NCBI GenBank assembly: GCA_934553185.1 | Contig: CAKTFF010000050.1 | Location: 1 to 9,885, forward strand | Reading direction: 5' to 3' | Source of the DNA: an uncultured Devosia sp. | GTDB taxonomy: Bacteria; Pseudomonadota; Alphaproteobacteria; Rhizobiales; Devosiaceae | Length of the DNA: 9,885 nt | Part shown: piece by piece, positions 1 through 6,658 of the stretch | Numbering within the stretch: position 1 is the stretch's first letter | Layout of the letters: each line of letters begins with the position of its first letter | The notes under the pieces: generated by a model | Database searches by the model: none | The model's input: only the letters and a program-made list of their open reading frames with translations | Told to the model about the DNA's origin: nothing | Translations under genes and position numbers: made by a program

Positions 1-1811
1 ACCAGCGCAGCATTGTGCTGGGTCATTTCGTCCATGGTGCGCACCGCCACCGAGATTTCATCGATTGCGGCAGCCTGTTCGCGGCTGGCTTCGGCGATCG
101 ACTGCATCAGGCTGGCATTCTCGTTAACGGCCTGCAGCATGGCCATCAACTGCGCAGATGCATCGGACACCAGCTTGCTGCCGCCCCGAACCTCGTTGGC
201 ACTTTGCTCGATCAGCGCCTTGACGTCGGAGGACGCACTGGCAGCCGATTGCGCGAGGCGGCGCACTTCCACCGCCACCACGGCAAACCCTTTGCCGGCA
301 TCACCGGCGCGCGCCGCTTCCACGGAGGCGTTCAGCGCCAGCAGGTTGGTCTGGAAGGCAATGTCGTCGATCATGCCGATGATGTTCGAAATCTTGCCCG
401 AACTCGTGGTGATCCGCTCCATGGCCTGGTTCGCCTGCGTCATGGTTCCGCCACTCTGCGCCGCGCTGCTCGACACGGCTTGTGCCTTGCCATTGGCGTC
501 GCCAGCCATGCGGGCATTCTCGGCCACGGTCTTGGCAAGTTGTTCCATGGCCGCCGAGGTCTCCTCGATAGTCGCGGCCTGTTTGGTGGTGCGGTCCGAG
601 AGGTCGTTGGCACCGGCCAGGATTTCTCCGGTCGCGGTTTTGAGCGTCCGCGACGTTGCCCGCAACTGGGTAACGACATGGGTCAGCTTGTCGCCCACTG
701 CATTGGTGTCTGCCTTGAGCTTGGCAAAAGCGCCCTGGTAATGACCATGCATGCGCTTGGTGAGGTTGGTGTCGGCCAGTGCCGACAGCACGTCTCCCGT
801 TTCGCCAATGCCGCGATCCACGGTCTCGACAAGGCTGTTGACGCTTTTGGCCAGCGCGTTCAATTCCTGGTCGGCGAACTGGGCGTGCACGCGCTTGGAG
901 AAGTCGCCGGCAATTGCAGCGTCCACCACCTCGCCGAAAGCGGCCTGGAGCGCCACCATCATATCCGAGCGCTCTGCCCGGCGCCGCAACGCAGCCTCAC
1001 GCTCTTCAGCGGTCATGTGCGCCAGTTGTTGACCATTGGTGCGGAATACCGCAACGGCGCGGGCCATGTCGCCAATCTCGTCCTTCCGCTCCATTTCGGG
1101 GAGATCGATATCGAAGTCGTTCTCAGCCAACCGACGCATGCTGGCAGTCAGCGTTATGATGGGCTTGCGGATGGCACCGGCAATCAGCGCGCCCAGTGCC
1201 AGGATCACCACCATCACGCCAAGCGTGATCAGCGCGCTTGTCAGCGCCGTTTGCCAGAAAATTGCTTCAACCGTCGTCAGCAGCACGCCCGAGGCGATAA
1301 CCCAGCCCCAAGGCTCGAACGCCTGGGCATAGGTGACCTTATCCTTGAAGCTGTCGTCCTTATCCTTGAAGGCATAGGAAACAAAGGCGGATCCGTCGGC
1401 CTTGGCCGCGGTGATCATCTCGTTGAGATAGAGCTTGCCGTTGCCGTCGACGACGTCCGCGCGATTGGTGCCTTCCTTTTCGGGCTGATACGCATGCATC
1501 ACGTTGACGAAGTCGTAGTTGTCGACAAACAGATATTCCCCGCCCTGGTAACGCATGTGACGCAGCGTCTCGAGCGCAGCAGCCTTGGCAGCCCCTTCTT
1601 CCATCGTGCCAGCAGAGGCCATAGCGTGGTAATTCTCGACGACGCTGACCCCGGCCTGCACAACGGACTGAATCTCGGTGCGCTTAAACTGATCAAGGTT
1701 GGAGCGCAGTGCCACCAACTGGTAGCCAACAAGGCAGCAAAATCCGATGGCGAAAACGGCCAGCAGGCTGAACAGGCGGCGCGCAATACTTCCGGTAAAC
1801 AAAGAACGCAT
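1..1811 (-). CDS. Methyl-accepting chemotaxis protein with periplasmic Cache domain (3' end outside window)
   Basis: This is an inner-membrane chemoreceptor that passes ligand occupancy in the periplasm to CheA-CheW. The frame is open from ATG 1811 to the left edge, giving about 603 codons; the C-terminus lies outside the window. The start is supported by AAGGAG about 5 bases upstream. Visible in order: TM1 (about residues 13-35); a single-Cache domain (about 40-185) with GGEYLFVDN near 90-98 and [10 protein letters not shown] near 167-176; TM2 (about 188-213); HAMP (about 214-266); further HAMP-like helices (about 285-375, with AGDFSKRV and ADTNLTKRM); then the signalling hairpin. Its tip, near residue 481 onward, reads [20 protein letters not shown], the near-invariant contact region for CheA and CheW. 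The ligand cannot be told from sequence. The gene has its own upstream region, 274 bases after cheY2. The family assignment is very secure. Confidence 0.96.
   Translation of the reverse strand, partial: MRSLFTGSIARRLFSLLAVFAIGFCCLVGYQLVALRSNLDQFKRTEIQSVVQAGVSVVENYHAMASAGTMEEGAAKAAALETLRHMRYQGGEYLFVDNYDFVNVMHAYQPEKEGTNRADVVDGNGKLYLNEMITAAKADGSAFVSYAFKDKDDSFKDKVTYAQAFEPWGWVIASGVLLTTVEAIFWQTALTSALITLGVMVVILALGALIAGAIRKPIITLTASMRRLAENDFDIDLPEMERKDEIGDMARAVAVFRTNGQQLAHMTAEEREAALRRRAERSDMMVALQAAFGEVVDAAIAGDFSKRVHAQFADQELNALAKSVNSLVETVDRGIGETGDVLSALADTNLTKRMHGHYQGAFAKLKADTNAVGDKLTHVVTQLRATSRTLKTATGEILAGANDLSDRTTKQAATIEETSAAMEQLAKTVAENARMAGDANGKAQAVSSSAAQSGGTMTQANQAMERITTSSGKISNIIGMIDDIAFQTNLLALNASVEAARAGDAGKGFAVVAVEVRRLAQSAASASSDVKALIEQSANEVRGGSKLVSDASAQLMAMLQAVNENASLMQSIAEASREQAAAIDEISVAVRTMDEMTQHNAAL
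1337..1371. repeat. In-frame 21-bp tandem repeat in the Cache domain
   Basis: CCTTATCCTTGAAG occurs at 1337-1350 and again at 1358-1371, a period of exactly 21 bases. On the coding (minus) strand it makes a seven-residue repeat, FKDKDDS followed by FKDK, at about residues 148-158 of the receptor. It lies just before the conserved PWGW segment. It looks like a slippage or tandem duplication that lengthened a loop of the ligand-binding domain while keeping the frame. Confidence 0.7.
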
Positions 1812-1956
1812 GTCACTCCTTCGGACGCAATGGCGTGTGCCGCACCAAACGAAACACGGAATAGCGTCAGAGCTGGATAAACCAGGTCATGAAAAGCCTG
1901 CCGTTCGGCTGGCTAGGTAAGGGTCTGCGTCCATCCAAGACTTTAGGGCTTCTTAC

Positions 1957-1971
1957 TTAATCTACAGTAAA
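1957..1971 (-). promoter_or_regulatory. Possible CtrA-type site upstream of the MCP gene
   Basis: On the minus strand the sequence reads TTTA, seven bases, TTAA; on the plus strand it is TTAA-TCTACAG-TAAA. This is one mismatch from the TTAA-N7-TTAA box bound by CtrA, which often controls motility and chemotaxis genes in Alphaproteobacteria. It lies about 145 bases before the MCP start, inside the 1812-2085 gap, where a promoter for the MCP gene is expected. A single near match in an AT-rich patch can arise by chance, so this is only a candidate. No convincing -35/-10 pair was found in the gap. Confidence 0.35.
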
Positions 1972-2021
1972 CCACGAAACATCGTAACAAGCGGTGGCCT
2001 TGAAGGCTTTCATCTGAGCGC

Positions 2022-2053
2022 CAGAAAACGAATAAGGCCACCAGTTGGTGGCC
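2022..2053 (-). terminator. Intrinsic terminator after cheY2
   Basis: GGCCACCA and TGGTGGCC (2036-2053) form an 8-bp stem with a minimal loop, more realistically 7 bp with 4 bases. On the minus strand it is followed by TTATTCGTTTT, a broken T-run. It lies about 33 bases past the cheY2 stop. The plus-strand side has no T-run, so it serves cheY2 and separates the cheD-R-B-Y operon from the MCP gene. The interrupted T-tract may allow some read-through. Confidence 0.65.
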
Positions 2054-2085
2054 CTGTTCAATAATTCCACCCATGCACGAGTGCT

Positions 2086-2475
2086 TCAGCTCAGAGCGCC
2101 GATCACCGCTTCGATGCGCTTTTTCATCGTCATCGCGTCAAATGGCTTGATGATGTAGTTGTTGACGCCAAAGGAAATGGCTTCCTTGACCTGCTCCTTG
2201 TCCGAGCGACCCGTGGCCATGATAAACGGCATGGCTTGTGTGCGCGGATGCTTGCGGATGACCTTGAGCAAGGTCAGCCCATCGATATCATCCATGTTCC
2301 AGTCAGAAATGATGAGATCGACATTGGCTTTTTCAAGCTTGCCAAGCGCGTCGCGACCGCTCTTGGCCTCGATGATGTCCTTGAACCCCAACTGGTTCAA
2401 AATGTACTTTGCAATTCCGCGCATGGACTGCTGATCGTCAACAATCAGAACGCTGACAGCGCTTGCTTTGGGCAT
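2086..2475 (-). CDS. cheY: Single-domain response regulator CheY (CheY2-like, probable motor regulator)
   Basis: This is a stand-alone receiver protein of 129 residues that takes a phosphoryl group from CheA. All active-site positions match E. coli CheY with an offset of one: acidic pair D13 and D14, phospho-acceptor D58, switch T88, aromatic Y107 and K110-P111. There is no output domain, so it acts by binding a partner, in this family the flagellar motor switch. It is the last gene of the cheD-cheR-cheB-cheY unit and is followed by a terminator. In Sinorhizobium meliloti the CheY next to cheB (CheY2) is the one that controls the motor; assigning that role here rests on gene position and on the classical active site. 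AGAAGG precedes the ATG at a rather long spacing. The 85-base gap to cheB holds a small CGGAAC/GTTCCG inverted repeat (2501-2518). Confidence 0.94.
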   Translation of the reverse strand: MPKASAVSVLIVDDQQSMRGIAKYILNQLGFKDIIEAKSGRDALGKLEKANVDLIISDWNMDDIDGLTLLKVIRKHPRTQAMPFIMATGRSDKEQVKEAISFGVNNYIIKPFDAMTMKKRIEAVIGALS

Positions 2476-2560
2476 GATCGTTCTTCACCTTCTGAGCGCC
2501 CGGAACCACTGCGTTCCGTTGAGCAGACACTAGGCAACAAGCGTTACAATTGTCTTGCCA

Positions 2561-3610
2561 CTATGCTGCTGTCTTGAGCCGAACAAGGGCTGACGCGAGC
2601 CGCCCGGCGATTGCCTCCACAGGTGCCTGCTCGACCACTGCGCCCTCCTCCCAAGCAACGCGCGGCATTCCATAAACAAGCGACGAAGCCTGGCTCTGCC
2701 CGATCGTATAGGCGCCACGCTCACGCATGGCCTTGAGGCCGCGGGCTCCATCGCGTCCCATTCCTGTCAGGATGGCGCCAACCGCCATCGACCCCACAAC
2801 TTGCGCAACCGAGTTGAACAGCACGTCGACGCTTGGGCGGTGACCGCTTTCCAGCCCATCCTGGCTAAGCCGGGTTCGCAGCAGGCCTGCCGAGCGCTCA
2901 ACCCTGAGATGGTAGTCGCCACGCGCCACGTAGGCGTGACCGGCCAGAAGCGGCGCACGATCCTCGGCCTCAAGCACCTTCAGGTCGCAGACTTCATCAA
3001 GCCGCGACGCAAAGCGGGCGGTGAATCCAGGCGGCATGTGCTGGGCGATAACGATTGGGGGACAATCCAGTGGCATGCCGGACAGCACGACCCGAATGGC
3101 CTCAACGCCGCCTGTCGAGGCGCCAATGGCGATAAGGGCGCCTTGCGGGGCGGCAGCAGACTTGATGGCGAGCTTCGGAGCCTCGCCACGCTCGCTTGAG
3201 CGCCCGCGCACATCGGACTTGGCAGCCGCGCGGATCTTGTCTCGCAGATTGCTGCCAAAGGCATCGAGACCCCCTTCGGCATCAGCGCTGGGCTTGGCCA
3301 CGAAGTCGACGGCACCCAATTCCAAAGCGAGCAGGGTTTCGCTGGCTCCCTTTTTGGTCAGGGTCGACACCATCACGACTGGGGTGGGCCGCAGCCGCAT
3401 CAGCTTGTCTAGAAACTGCAGCCCATTCATGTTGGGCATTTCGATGTCGAGCGTTACGACATCGGGGTTCAGCGCCTTGATCTTTTCCCGCGCGTCGATC
3501 GGGTCGGTCGCTGTGCCCACGACCTCGATGTCGCCGTCGCGCATCAGCATGCGTGAGAGCACTTCACGGATCAGCGCCGAGTCATCGACAACCAGAACCT
3601 TGATGCTCAT
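2561..3610 (-). CDS. cheB: Chemotaxis protein-glutamate methylesterase/glutamine deamidase CheB
   Basis: CheB removes methyl groups from receptor glutamates (and deamidates glutamines), resetting receptor signalling; phosphorylation by CheA activates it. The 349-residue product is of normal family length. The N-terminal receiver (about 1-120) has D9 and D10, phospho-acceptor D55, and K106 before P107. A linker (about 125-155) follows, then the esterase domain (about 156-345). The expected catalytic residues are S165 in GASTGG, H191 in AQHMPPGFTARF and D287 in TGMGRDG, each one off the enteric numbering. Its ATG overlaps the cheR stop as ATGA, which suggests translational coupling of the methyltransferase and the methylesterase. 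Nothing is missing or broken. Confidence 0.97.
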   Translation of the reverse strand: MSIKVLVVDDSALIREVLSRMLMRDGDIEVVGTATDPIDAREKIKALNPDVVTLDIEMPNMNGLQFLDKLMRLRPTPVVMVSTLTKKGASETLLALELGAVDFVAKPSADAEGGLDAFGSNLRDKIRAAAKSDVRGRSSERGEAPKLAIKSAAAPQGALIAIGASTGGVEAIRVVLSGMPLDCPPIVIAQHMPPGFTARFASRLDEVCDLKVLEAEDRAPLLAGHAYVARGDYHLRVERSAGLLRTRLSQDGLESGHRPSVDVLFNSVAQVVGSMAVGAILTGMGRDGARGLKAMRERGAYTIGQSQASSLVYGMPRVAWEEGAVVEQAPVEAIAGRLASALVRLKTAA

Positions 3611-4455
3611 GCTGCTTCTCGCTTGTTCGCTTTTTGGCGCGATTGGTAGATCGTTTTTCCAACAAGGCGAAAACCCTCGCCTCCCGAGCCCAGATTCTCT
3701 GAATGCCCGATATAGAGAAAAGCCTCTGGCGCCAGAAGTTTGCCTAGCCGGCTGAAAACCTGGCCTTGGGTCGGCTTATCGAAATAGATCGCCACATTGC
3801 GACAGAACACGGCGTCAAACGGCCCTTTCATCGGCCAGCTCGAAGCGATCAAGTTCAGCGGCTTAAACGACACGAGATCACGCGCGGCAATAGGGATGCG
3901 GACCGTACCGTCGCCCAACTTTTCCAGCATGCGCGCCCGCTCGGGCGACAGGCCTGCCAGCTCATTCTCGGGGTAAACACCACCCGCGGCCTTGGCGATC
4001 ACTGCCGTGTCGATGTCGGTGGCCAAAATCTTGAAATCCCACCGCCGTAACTCAGGGAAGGCGGCCAGTAAATCCATGCCGATCGTATAGGGCTCCTGCC
4101 CGGTGGAGCAGCCCGCCGACCAGATGCGCAACCGTGTACCCCGCGGCTTTTGCTCTATCAACGTGCCAACATACGCTCGAAGATGCTCGAAGTGGTGGTC
4201 CTCCCGAAAGAAACGGGTCAGGTTGGTGGTCAACGCGTTGACGAATTCCTGCCCGTCAGGGCCCGAGCCACTACGCTCCAAGTAGTCTAGATAAGCATCG
4301 AAGCTCCCAAGACCAAGCGACCGCACGATCTTGGACAGCCGCGACACCACCAGCGTCCGTTTCGCGTCGCTCAGCGAGATGCCGGCTACCTGGTAGACCC
4401 GGCTCTTGACCCGCGTGAATTCACGGTCACTGAGCGAAATTTCCCCCTGGTCCAT
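3607..4455 (-). CDS. cheR: Chemotaxis protein methyltransferase CheR
   Basis: CheR methylates receptor glutamates with S-adenosylmethionine, opposing CheB. The product has 282 residues from ATG 4455. The N-terminal all-helical domain (about 1-75) leads to TTNLTRFFRE (about 76-85), then the SAM-binding fold with AGCSTGQEPY (about 114-123), ATDID (about 145-149) and FCRNVAIYFD (about 217-226, where most family members have M instead of A). I preferred ATG 4455 because GGGGGA lies 9 bases upstream; an in-frame TTG at 4476 would add seven residues. The 3' end overlaps cheB (ATGA). cheD ends 142 bases upstream with no terminator visible between, so cheR is probably cotranscribed with cheD, although a promoter in that gap is possible. 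Confidence 0.96.
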   Translation of the reverse strand: MDQGEISLSDREFTRVKSRVYQVAGISLSDAKRTLVVSRLSKIVRSLGLGSFDAYLDYLERSGSGPDGQEFVNALTTNLTRFFREDHHFEHLRAYVGTLIEQKPRGTRLRIWSAGCSTGQEPYTIGMDLLAAFPELRRWDFKILATDIDTAVIAKAAGGVYPENELAGLSPERARMLEKLGDGTVRIPIAARDLVSFKPLNLIASSWPMKGPFDAVFCRNVAIYFDKPTQGQVFSRLGKLLAPEAFLYIGHSENLGSGGEGFRLVGKTIYQSRQKANKREAA

Positions 4456-4597
4456 GCGGCTCAGTCCCCCATTCAAGCCAACTGCGTCAGGTGGCCTCGT
4501 GGGCTAACTGACCGCTGCCGATCCTACCGGGCTCATTGCTTAGATTGCGTAAAGACCGGTCGGGCGGACTGGTGGATCGATCCAGCCGACTGAGCCG

Positions 4598-5188
4598 TCA
4601 AAACAGCTCAATATCGTCCACCGGAGCCGCAACAACGACGCGGCGTCGGGCCAGGGCGACTTCTTCGCGCGCCACGTCGTCGCCGGCAACACTGTCGAGT
4701 CGTTTCACAAAAGCCCGACCGGAAAAAGGCTTGAACAGGACGCGCCGCGCATAAGTGCCGCCAAGGTCTTCACTGGTTGCGACATAGCCTTCATCGGCCA
4801 AGAACTGCCGGATGAACTCGATGTTCTTGCGACCCACATCGTCAAGTGTCGAGTTGATCTTGCCCCCTCCAAAAACCTTAATCTCAAGGTTGTTTTTGCG
4901 GCCGGTTCCCTTGGTCAAGACCTTATTGATCAATTGCTCCATGGCGAAAGCACCGTAGCGTGCCGACGCGCCATACCGGTCCTTGGCGGAACCGGACTGC
5001 TCAGCCAGAAGGAAATGGTTCATGCCGCCCACATTGGCGACGCGGTCGCGCACACAGGCGGAAATGCACGAGCCCAATACGGTGGAATAGGTCAGGTCAG
5101 GCTCGCCCGAAACATGGCAATCGCCCTGGTGCACAGTGGTGACCACACCACGATCAAATTCAGGGGGAAGAGAATTGGGCAGTCCCAT
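4598..5188 (-). CDS. cheD: Chemoreceptor glutamine deamidase CheD
   Basis: CheD deamidates glutamines in receptor methylation regions and so helps set receptor activity. In some bacteria it is also the partner of the CheC phosphatase, which is not present in this window. The 196-residue product has the family's nucleophile in VLGSCISAC (C41) and the following histidine in GGMNHFLL (H58); FGGGK near residues 105-109 is also typical. The C-terminal ~25 residues are outside the core fold, basic then acidic, and end in VDDIELF, which resembles the end of the divergent small protein at 5351-5704. The first gene of the cheD-R-B-Y unit, it is read away from cheT across a 162-base gap. Its GGAG ribosome-binding site lies in a possible hairpin (5200-5220). 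Confidence 0.96.
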   Translation of the reverse strand: MGLPNSLPPEFDRGVVTTVHQGDCHVSGEPDLTYSTVLGSCISACVRDRVANVGGMNHFLLAEQSGSAKDRYGASARYGAFAMEQLINKVLTKGTGRKNNLEIKVFGGGKINSTLDDVGRKNIEFIRQFLADEGYVATSEDLGGTYARRVLFKPFSGRAFVKRLDSVAGDDVAREEVALARRRVVVAAPVDDIELF

Positions 5189-5199
5189 CGTCGTCTTGC

Positions 5200-5220
5200 A
5201 ACTCCGGCCAGCATGGAGTT
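5200..5220 (-). promoter_or_regulatory. Hairpin covering the cheD ribosome-binding site
   Basis: AACTCC and GGAGTT form a perfect 6-bp inverted repeat separated by 9 bases. On the cheD (minus) strand the downstream arm GGAGTT is the only Shine-Dalgarno-like sequence, ending about 11 bases before ATG 5188. If it forms in the mRNA, the upstream arm would mask the ribosome-binding site. This is an inference from sequence alone. Confidence 0.35.
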
Positions 5221-5239
5221 CGATGGTACTGGCAAACTC

Positions 5240-5256
5240 GTTAGTTAAACGCTAAC
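5240..5256. promoter_or_regulatory. Inverted repeat GTTAG-N7-CTAAC in the cheD/cheT divergent promoter region
   Basis: GTTAG and CTAAC are perfect 5-bp arms separated by seven bases, with TTAA inside. The TTAG-N7-CTAA core has the spacing and symmetry of a CtrA-type box, with one change in each half. On the minus strand TTGCGC and TAACGA, 16 bases apart, could be a -35/-10 pair for cheD, placing the repeat over the promoter. It sits between the divergent cheD and cheT genes and could control both. No protein can be assigned with certainty. Confidence 0.35.
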
Positions 5257-5350
5257 CACGCGCAAAGAGCCACCCCCAACCCTGCTCCGGCGCAAGAAGA
5301 CTTTAGGAATAGGCGCATAGAGTGAAGCCAATCGGGCTAGGGATCCTCCA

Positions 5351-5704
5351 ATGTCACTCCAAAAACTCGCAAGAGAACTCGACGAGACGGCGCGTCAGAC
5401 AGCGTCCATGGTCGAGGGCATAGCCGAGGCTCTGGAGGTACTGGCGGACAAGAACGTGGCAAAGGACCCCACAATAAGGCAAGCCGTGCAGATAATCGTC
5501 ACCGCTCTCCAGGGTCAAGACAGGATCGAGCAACGCTGCCATAACATGGCGCTGGCGGTCAGACAGTTTGCTCTTCTGCCGCCCACCGCCCCGGACAGCG
5601 TTTATGACGAAATCTGGTCCAGCCTCACCCTCGATGAGCTACGCGTTCCAGCCCTGAGCGGCATCGCGGCCCATCAAAGCCATGGTGATGCCGAACTGTT
5701 CTGA
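5351..5704 (+). CDS. cheT: Small CheT-like protein with DXXXQ phosphatase motif
   Basis: This 117-residue soluble protein has no signal peptide or membrane segment. Residues 1-75 look wholly helical, and helix 2 contains LQGQDRIEQR with D57 and Q61 in a DXXXQ arrangement. That is the catalytic pattern of CheZ (D143, Q147 in E. coli), where the glutamine positions water to attack phospho-CheY. S. meliloti CheT is a small DXXXQ protein encoded next to cheD that speeds decay of the sink regulator CheY1-P and binds CheR. The same neighbourhood here (cheD, though divergent) supports a CheT-type role. The second half carries YDEIWSSLTLDEL (about 85-97) and ends in GDAELF, like the tail of CheD. The start has AGGGAT just upstream, and a terminator follows. 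The gene is real; the phosphatase role is inferred, and direct homology to CheT was not tested. Confidence 0.72.
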   Translation: MSLQKLARELDETARQTASMVEGIAEALEVLADKNVAKDPTIRQAVQIIVTALQGQDRIEQRCHNMALAVRQFALLPPTAPDSVYDEIWSSLTLDELRVPALSGIAAHQSHGDAELF

Positions 5705-5731
5705 TCGGCAACCCAACTAGGCTGATCAACT

Positions 5732-5759
5732 AAAGGCGCCATGCAGGGCCTTTTGCTTT
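5732..5759 (+). terminator. Intrinsic terminator after the cheT-like gene
   Basis: AAAGGC (5732-5737) pairs with GCCTTT (5748-5753) and the downstream side continues into TTTTGCTTT. It lies about 27 bases past the stop at 5704, on the plus strand, so the cheT-like gene appears to be a single-gene transcript that ends before the convergent remnant at 5768. Confidence 0.6.
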
Positions 5760-5767
5760 AGGGCGTT

Positions 5768-6064
5768 CTACGAAAACACCACCTGCACGCCCGGCGCGAC
5801 CATGGCACCGAGCTCCTCGGCATCCCAATTGATCAGCCGCACGCAACCATGTGAGCGGGTCTTGTCGATCTGGGCAGGCTCGGGGGTGCCGTGAATGCCA
5901 AGGTGGGCTTGCTGAGCGCGATCCACCTCGATCCTGCCGGTCCGCTGGGGCCCGGCGGGATAGTGAGAACCTCGGTGTTCTCGCCCTGCTGGAAATTGAT
6001 CTTTGTAGGTATAGTTCGGCATGGGTGCCACCACCTCCACAACATAGCTGCCGCTGGACGCAAA
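5768..6064 (-). pseudogene. L,D-transpeptidase (YkuD family) remnant, N-terminally truncated and frameshifted
   Basis: The sequence matches the C-terminal part of a family that crosslinks peptidoglycan using a catalytic cysteine. One minus-strand frame gives GSYVVEVVAPMPNYTY, then at about 5990-6005 similarity moves to another frame (NFQQGENTEVLTIPPGPSGP, then WIALSKPTL), and at about 5898-5901 it returns to the first frame with GIHGTPEP and the active-site segment SHGCVRLINWDAEEL. The second change fits loss of one G (TTGGC for TTGGGC). The first frame is open throughout, from a TTG at 6103, but its middle part does not look like the family. The N-terminal half is absent, and the remnant abuts the cheW terminator. 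No start codon with a ribosome-binding site is visible. It is most likely a decaying gene; sequencing error could explain the frame changes but not the missing half. Confidence 0.75.
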
Positions 6065-6084
6065 AAAGGGGCGCCAGGCGCCCC
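6062..6084 (-). terminator. Strong intrinsic terminator after cheW
   Basis: GGGGCGC and GCGCCCC form a 7-bp all-G/C stem with a CAG loop (6068-6084), followed on the minus strand by six T residues (6067-6062). It starts 26 bases past the cheW stop and ends the cheS-cheY-cheA-cheW unit. This is the clearest terminator in the window. Confidence 0.9.
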
Positions 6085-6109
6085 TTCTCTTATTCAGCCG
6101 CAAGAAGCT

Positions 6110-6598
6110 TCAGCTATCCATCTTGGCGCCGCTAACTACGGCGTGCAGATCGATCAACCCGACCATGCGGCTTTCATGGGTGACGATACCGTTGAGCAAT
6201 TCGGTGTCGATTGAATTGCCTTCTGGTACGTTGTGGATGTCGTCGCGGGATACGGTGAGAATGTCCGACACAGCATCGACCAGAATGCCCACCCACTTGT
6301 CGCCCACGCTCATCACCACCACGACATGGTTCTTGGTAGGTGACGTCTGCCCGTCGCCAAAGCGCGCACGCAGATCAAAGATCGGCACGATGGTGCCTCG
6401 CAAGTTGATGACGCCGCGCACGAACTCACGCGTATTGGGCAGCGGCGTCGCCCCGTTCCAGGCGCGGATCTCCCGCACCGTGGTGATTTCCACCCCATAG
6501 GTCTGCTCGCCAATGGAAAAGGCGATCAACTGCAGGGAGTTCTGGGCGGCCAGTGCCGACTTGTCGCCCATGTCATCGCGCAAACTCAGCGCTTCCAT
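6110..6598 (-). CDS. cheW: Chemotaxis coupling protein CheW
   Basis: CheW links receptors to CheA in the chemosensory array and has no enzyme activity. The 162-residue product is one CheW fold: LQLIAFSIGEQTYGVEI (about 22-38), then VINLRGTIVPIFDLR (about 63-77, with the conserved NLRG loop) and VGILVDAVSDIL further on. The first ~20 residues are a short variable extension. An AAAGG-like site precedes the ATG; a later in-frame ATG (10th codon) cannot be excluded. It follows cheA by 51 bases, in which there are two hairpins, and a strong terminator follows. It lies in the same operon as cheA, so expression of the two is likely tied. Confidence 0.97.
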   Translation of the reverse strand: MEALSLRDDMGDKSALAAQNSLQLIAFSIGEQTYGVEITTVREIRAWNGATPLPNTREFVRGVINLRGTIVPIFDLRARFGDGQTSPTKNHVVVVMSVGDKWVGILVDAVSDILTVSRDDIHNVPEGNSIDTELLNGIVTHESRMVGLIDLHAVVSGAKMDS

Positions 6599-6614
6599 CT
6601 TCTTTGGCCTTTCT

Positions 6615-6658
6615 GCCGCCCTGAGGGCGGCTACGCAATACCAGGGCCGCTAAGCGGC
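6615..6658 (-). repeat. Two hairpins between cheA and cheW
   Basis: GCCGCCC-TGA-GGGCGGC (6615-6631) is a perfect 7-bp stem ending 16 bases before the cheW start, and GCCGC-TAA-GCGGC (about 6646-6658) straddles the cheA stop codon. Neither is followed by a T-run on the minus strand, so they are not obvious terminators. They could stabilise or process the mRNA or alter the cheA:cheW ratio; that is inference. Confidence 0.5.

Noticed and set aside
15..1880. 621-codon plus-strand open frame across the receptor gene
   Set aside because: It is antisense to the MCP, whose frame has clear domains, a strong ribosome-binding site and conserved motifs. The plus-strand product is rich in H, R and G with no recognisable fold, as expected from a G+C-rich shadow frame.
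4456..4476. TTG start for CheR adding seven residues
   Set aside because: ATG 4455 has a GGGGGA sequence at good spacing and the extra residues are outside the conserved domain.
4573..4584. 12-bp palindrome TGGATCGATCCA after cheD
   Set aside because: It is a perfect palindrome in the 142-base cheD-cheR gap, but with no T-run it is not a terminator, and one isolated palindrome of this size does not support a binding-site call.
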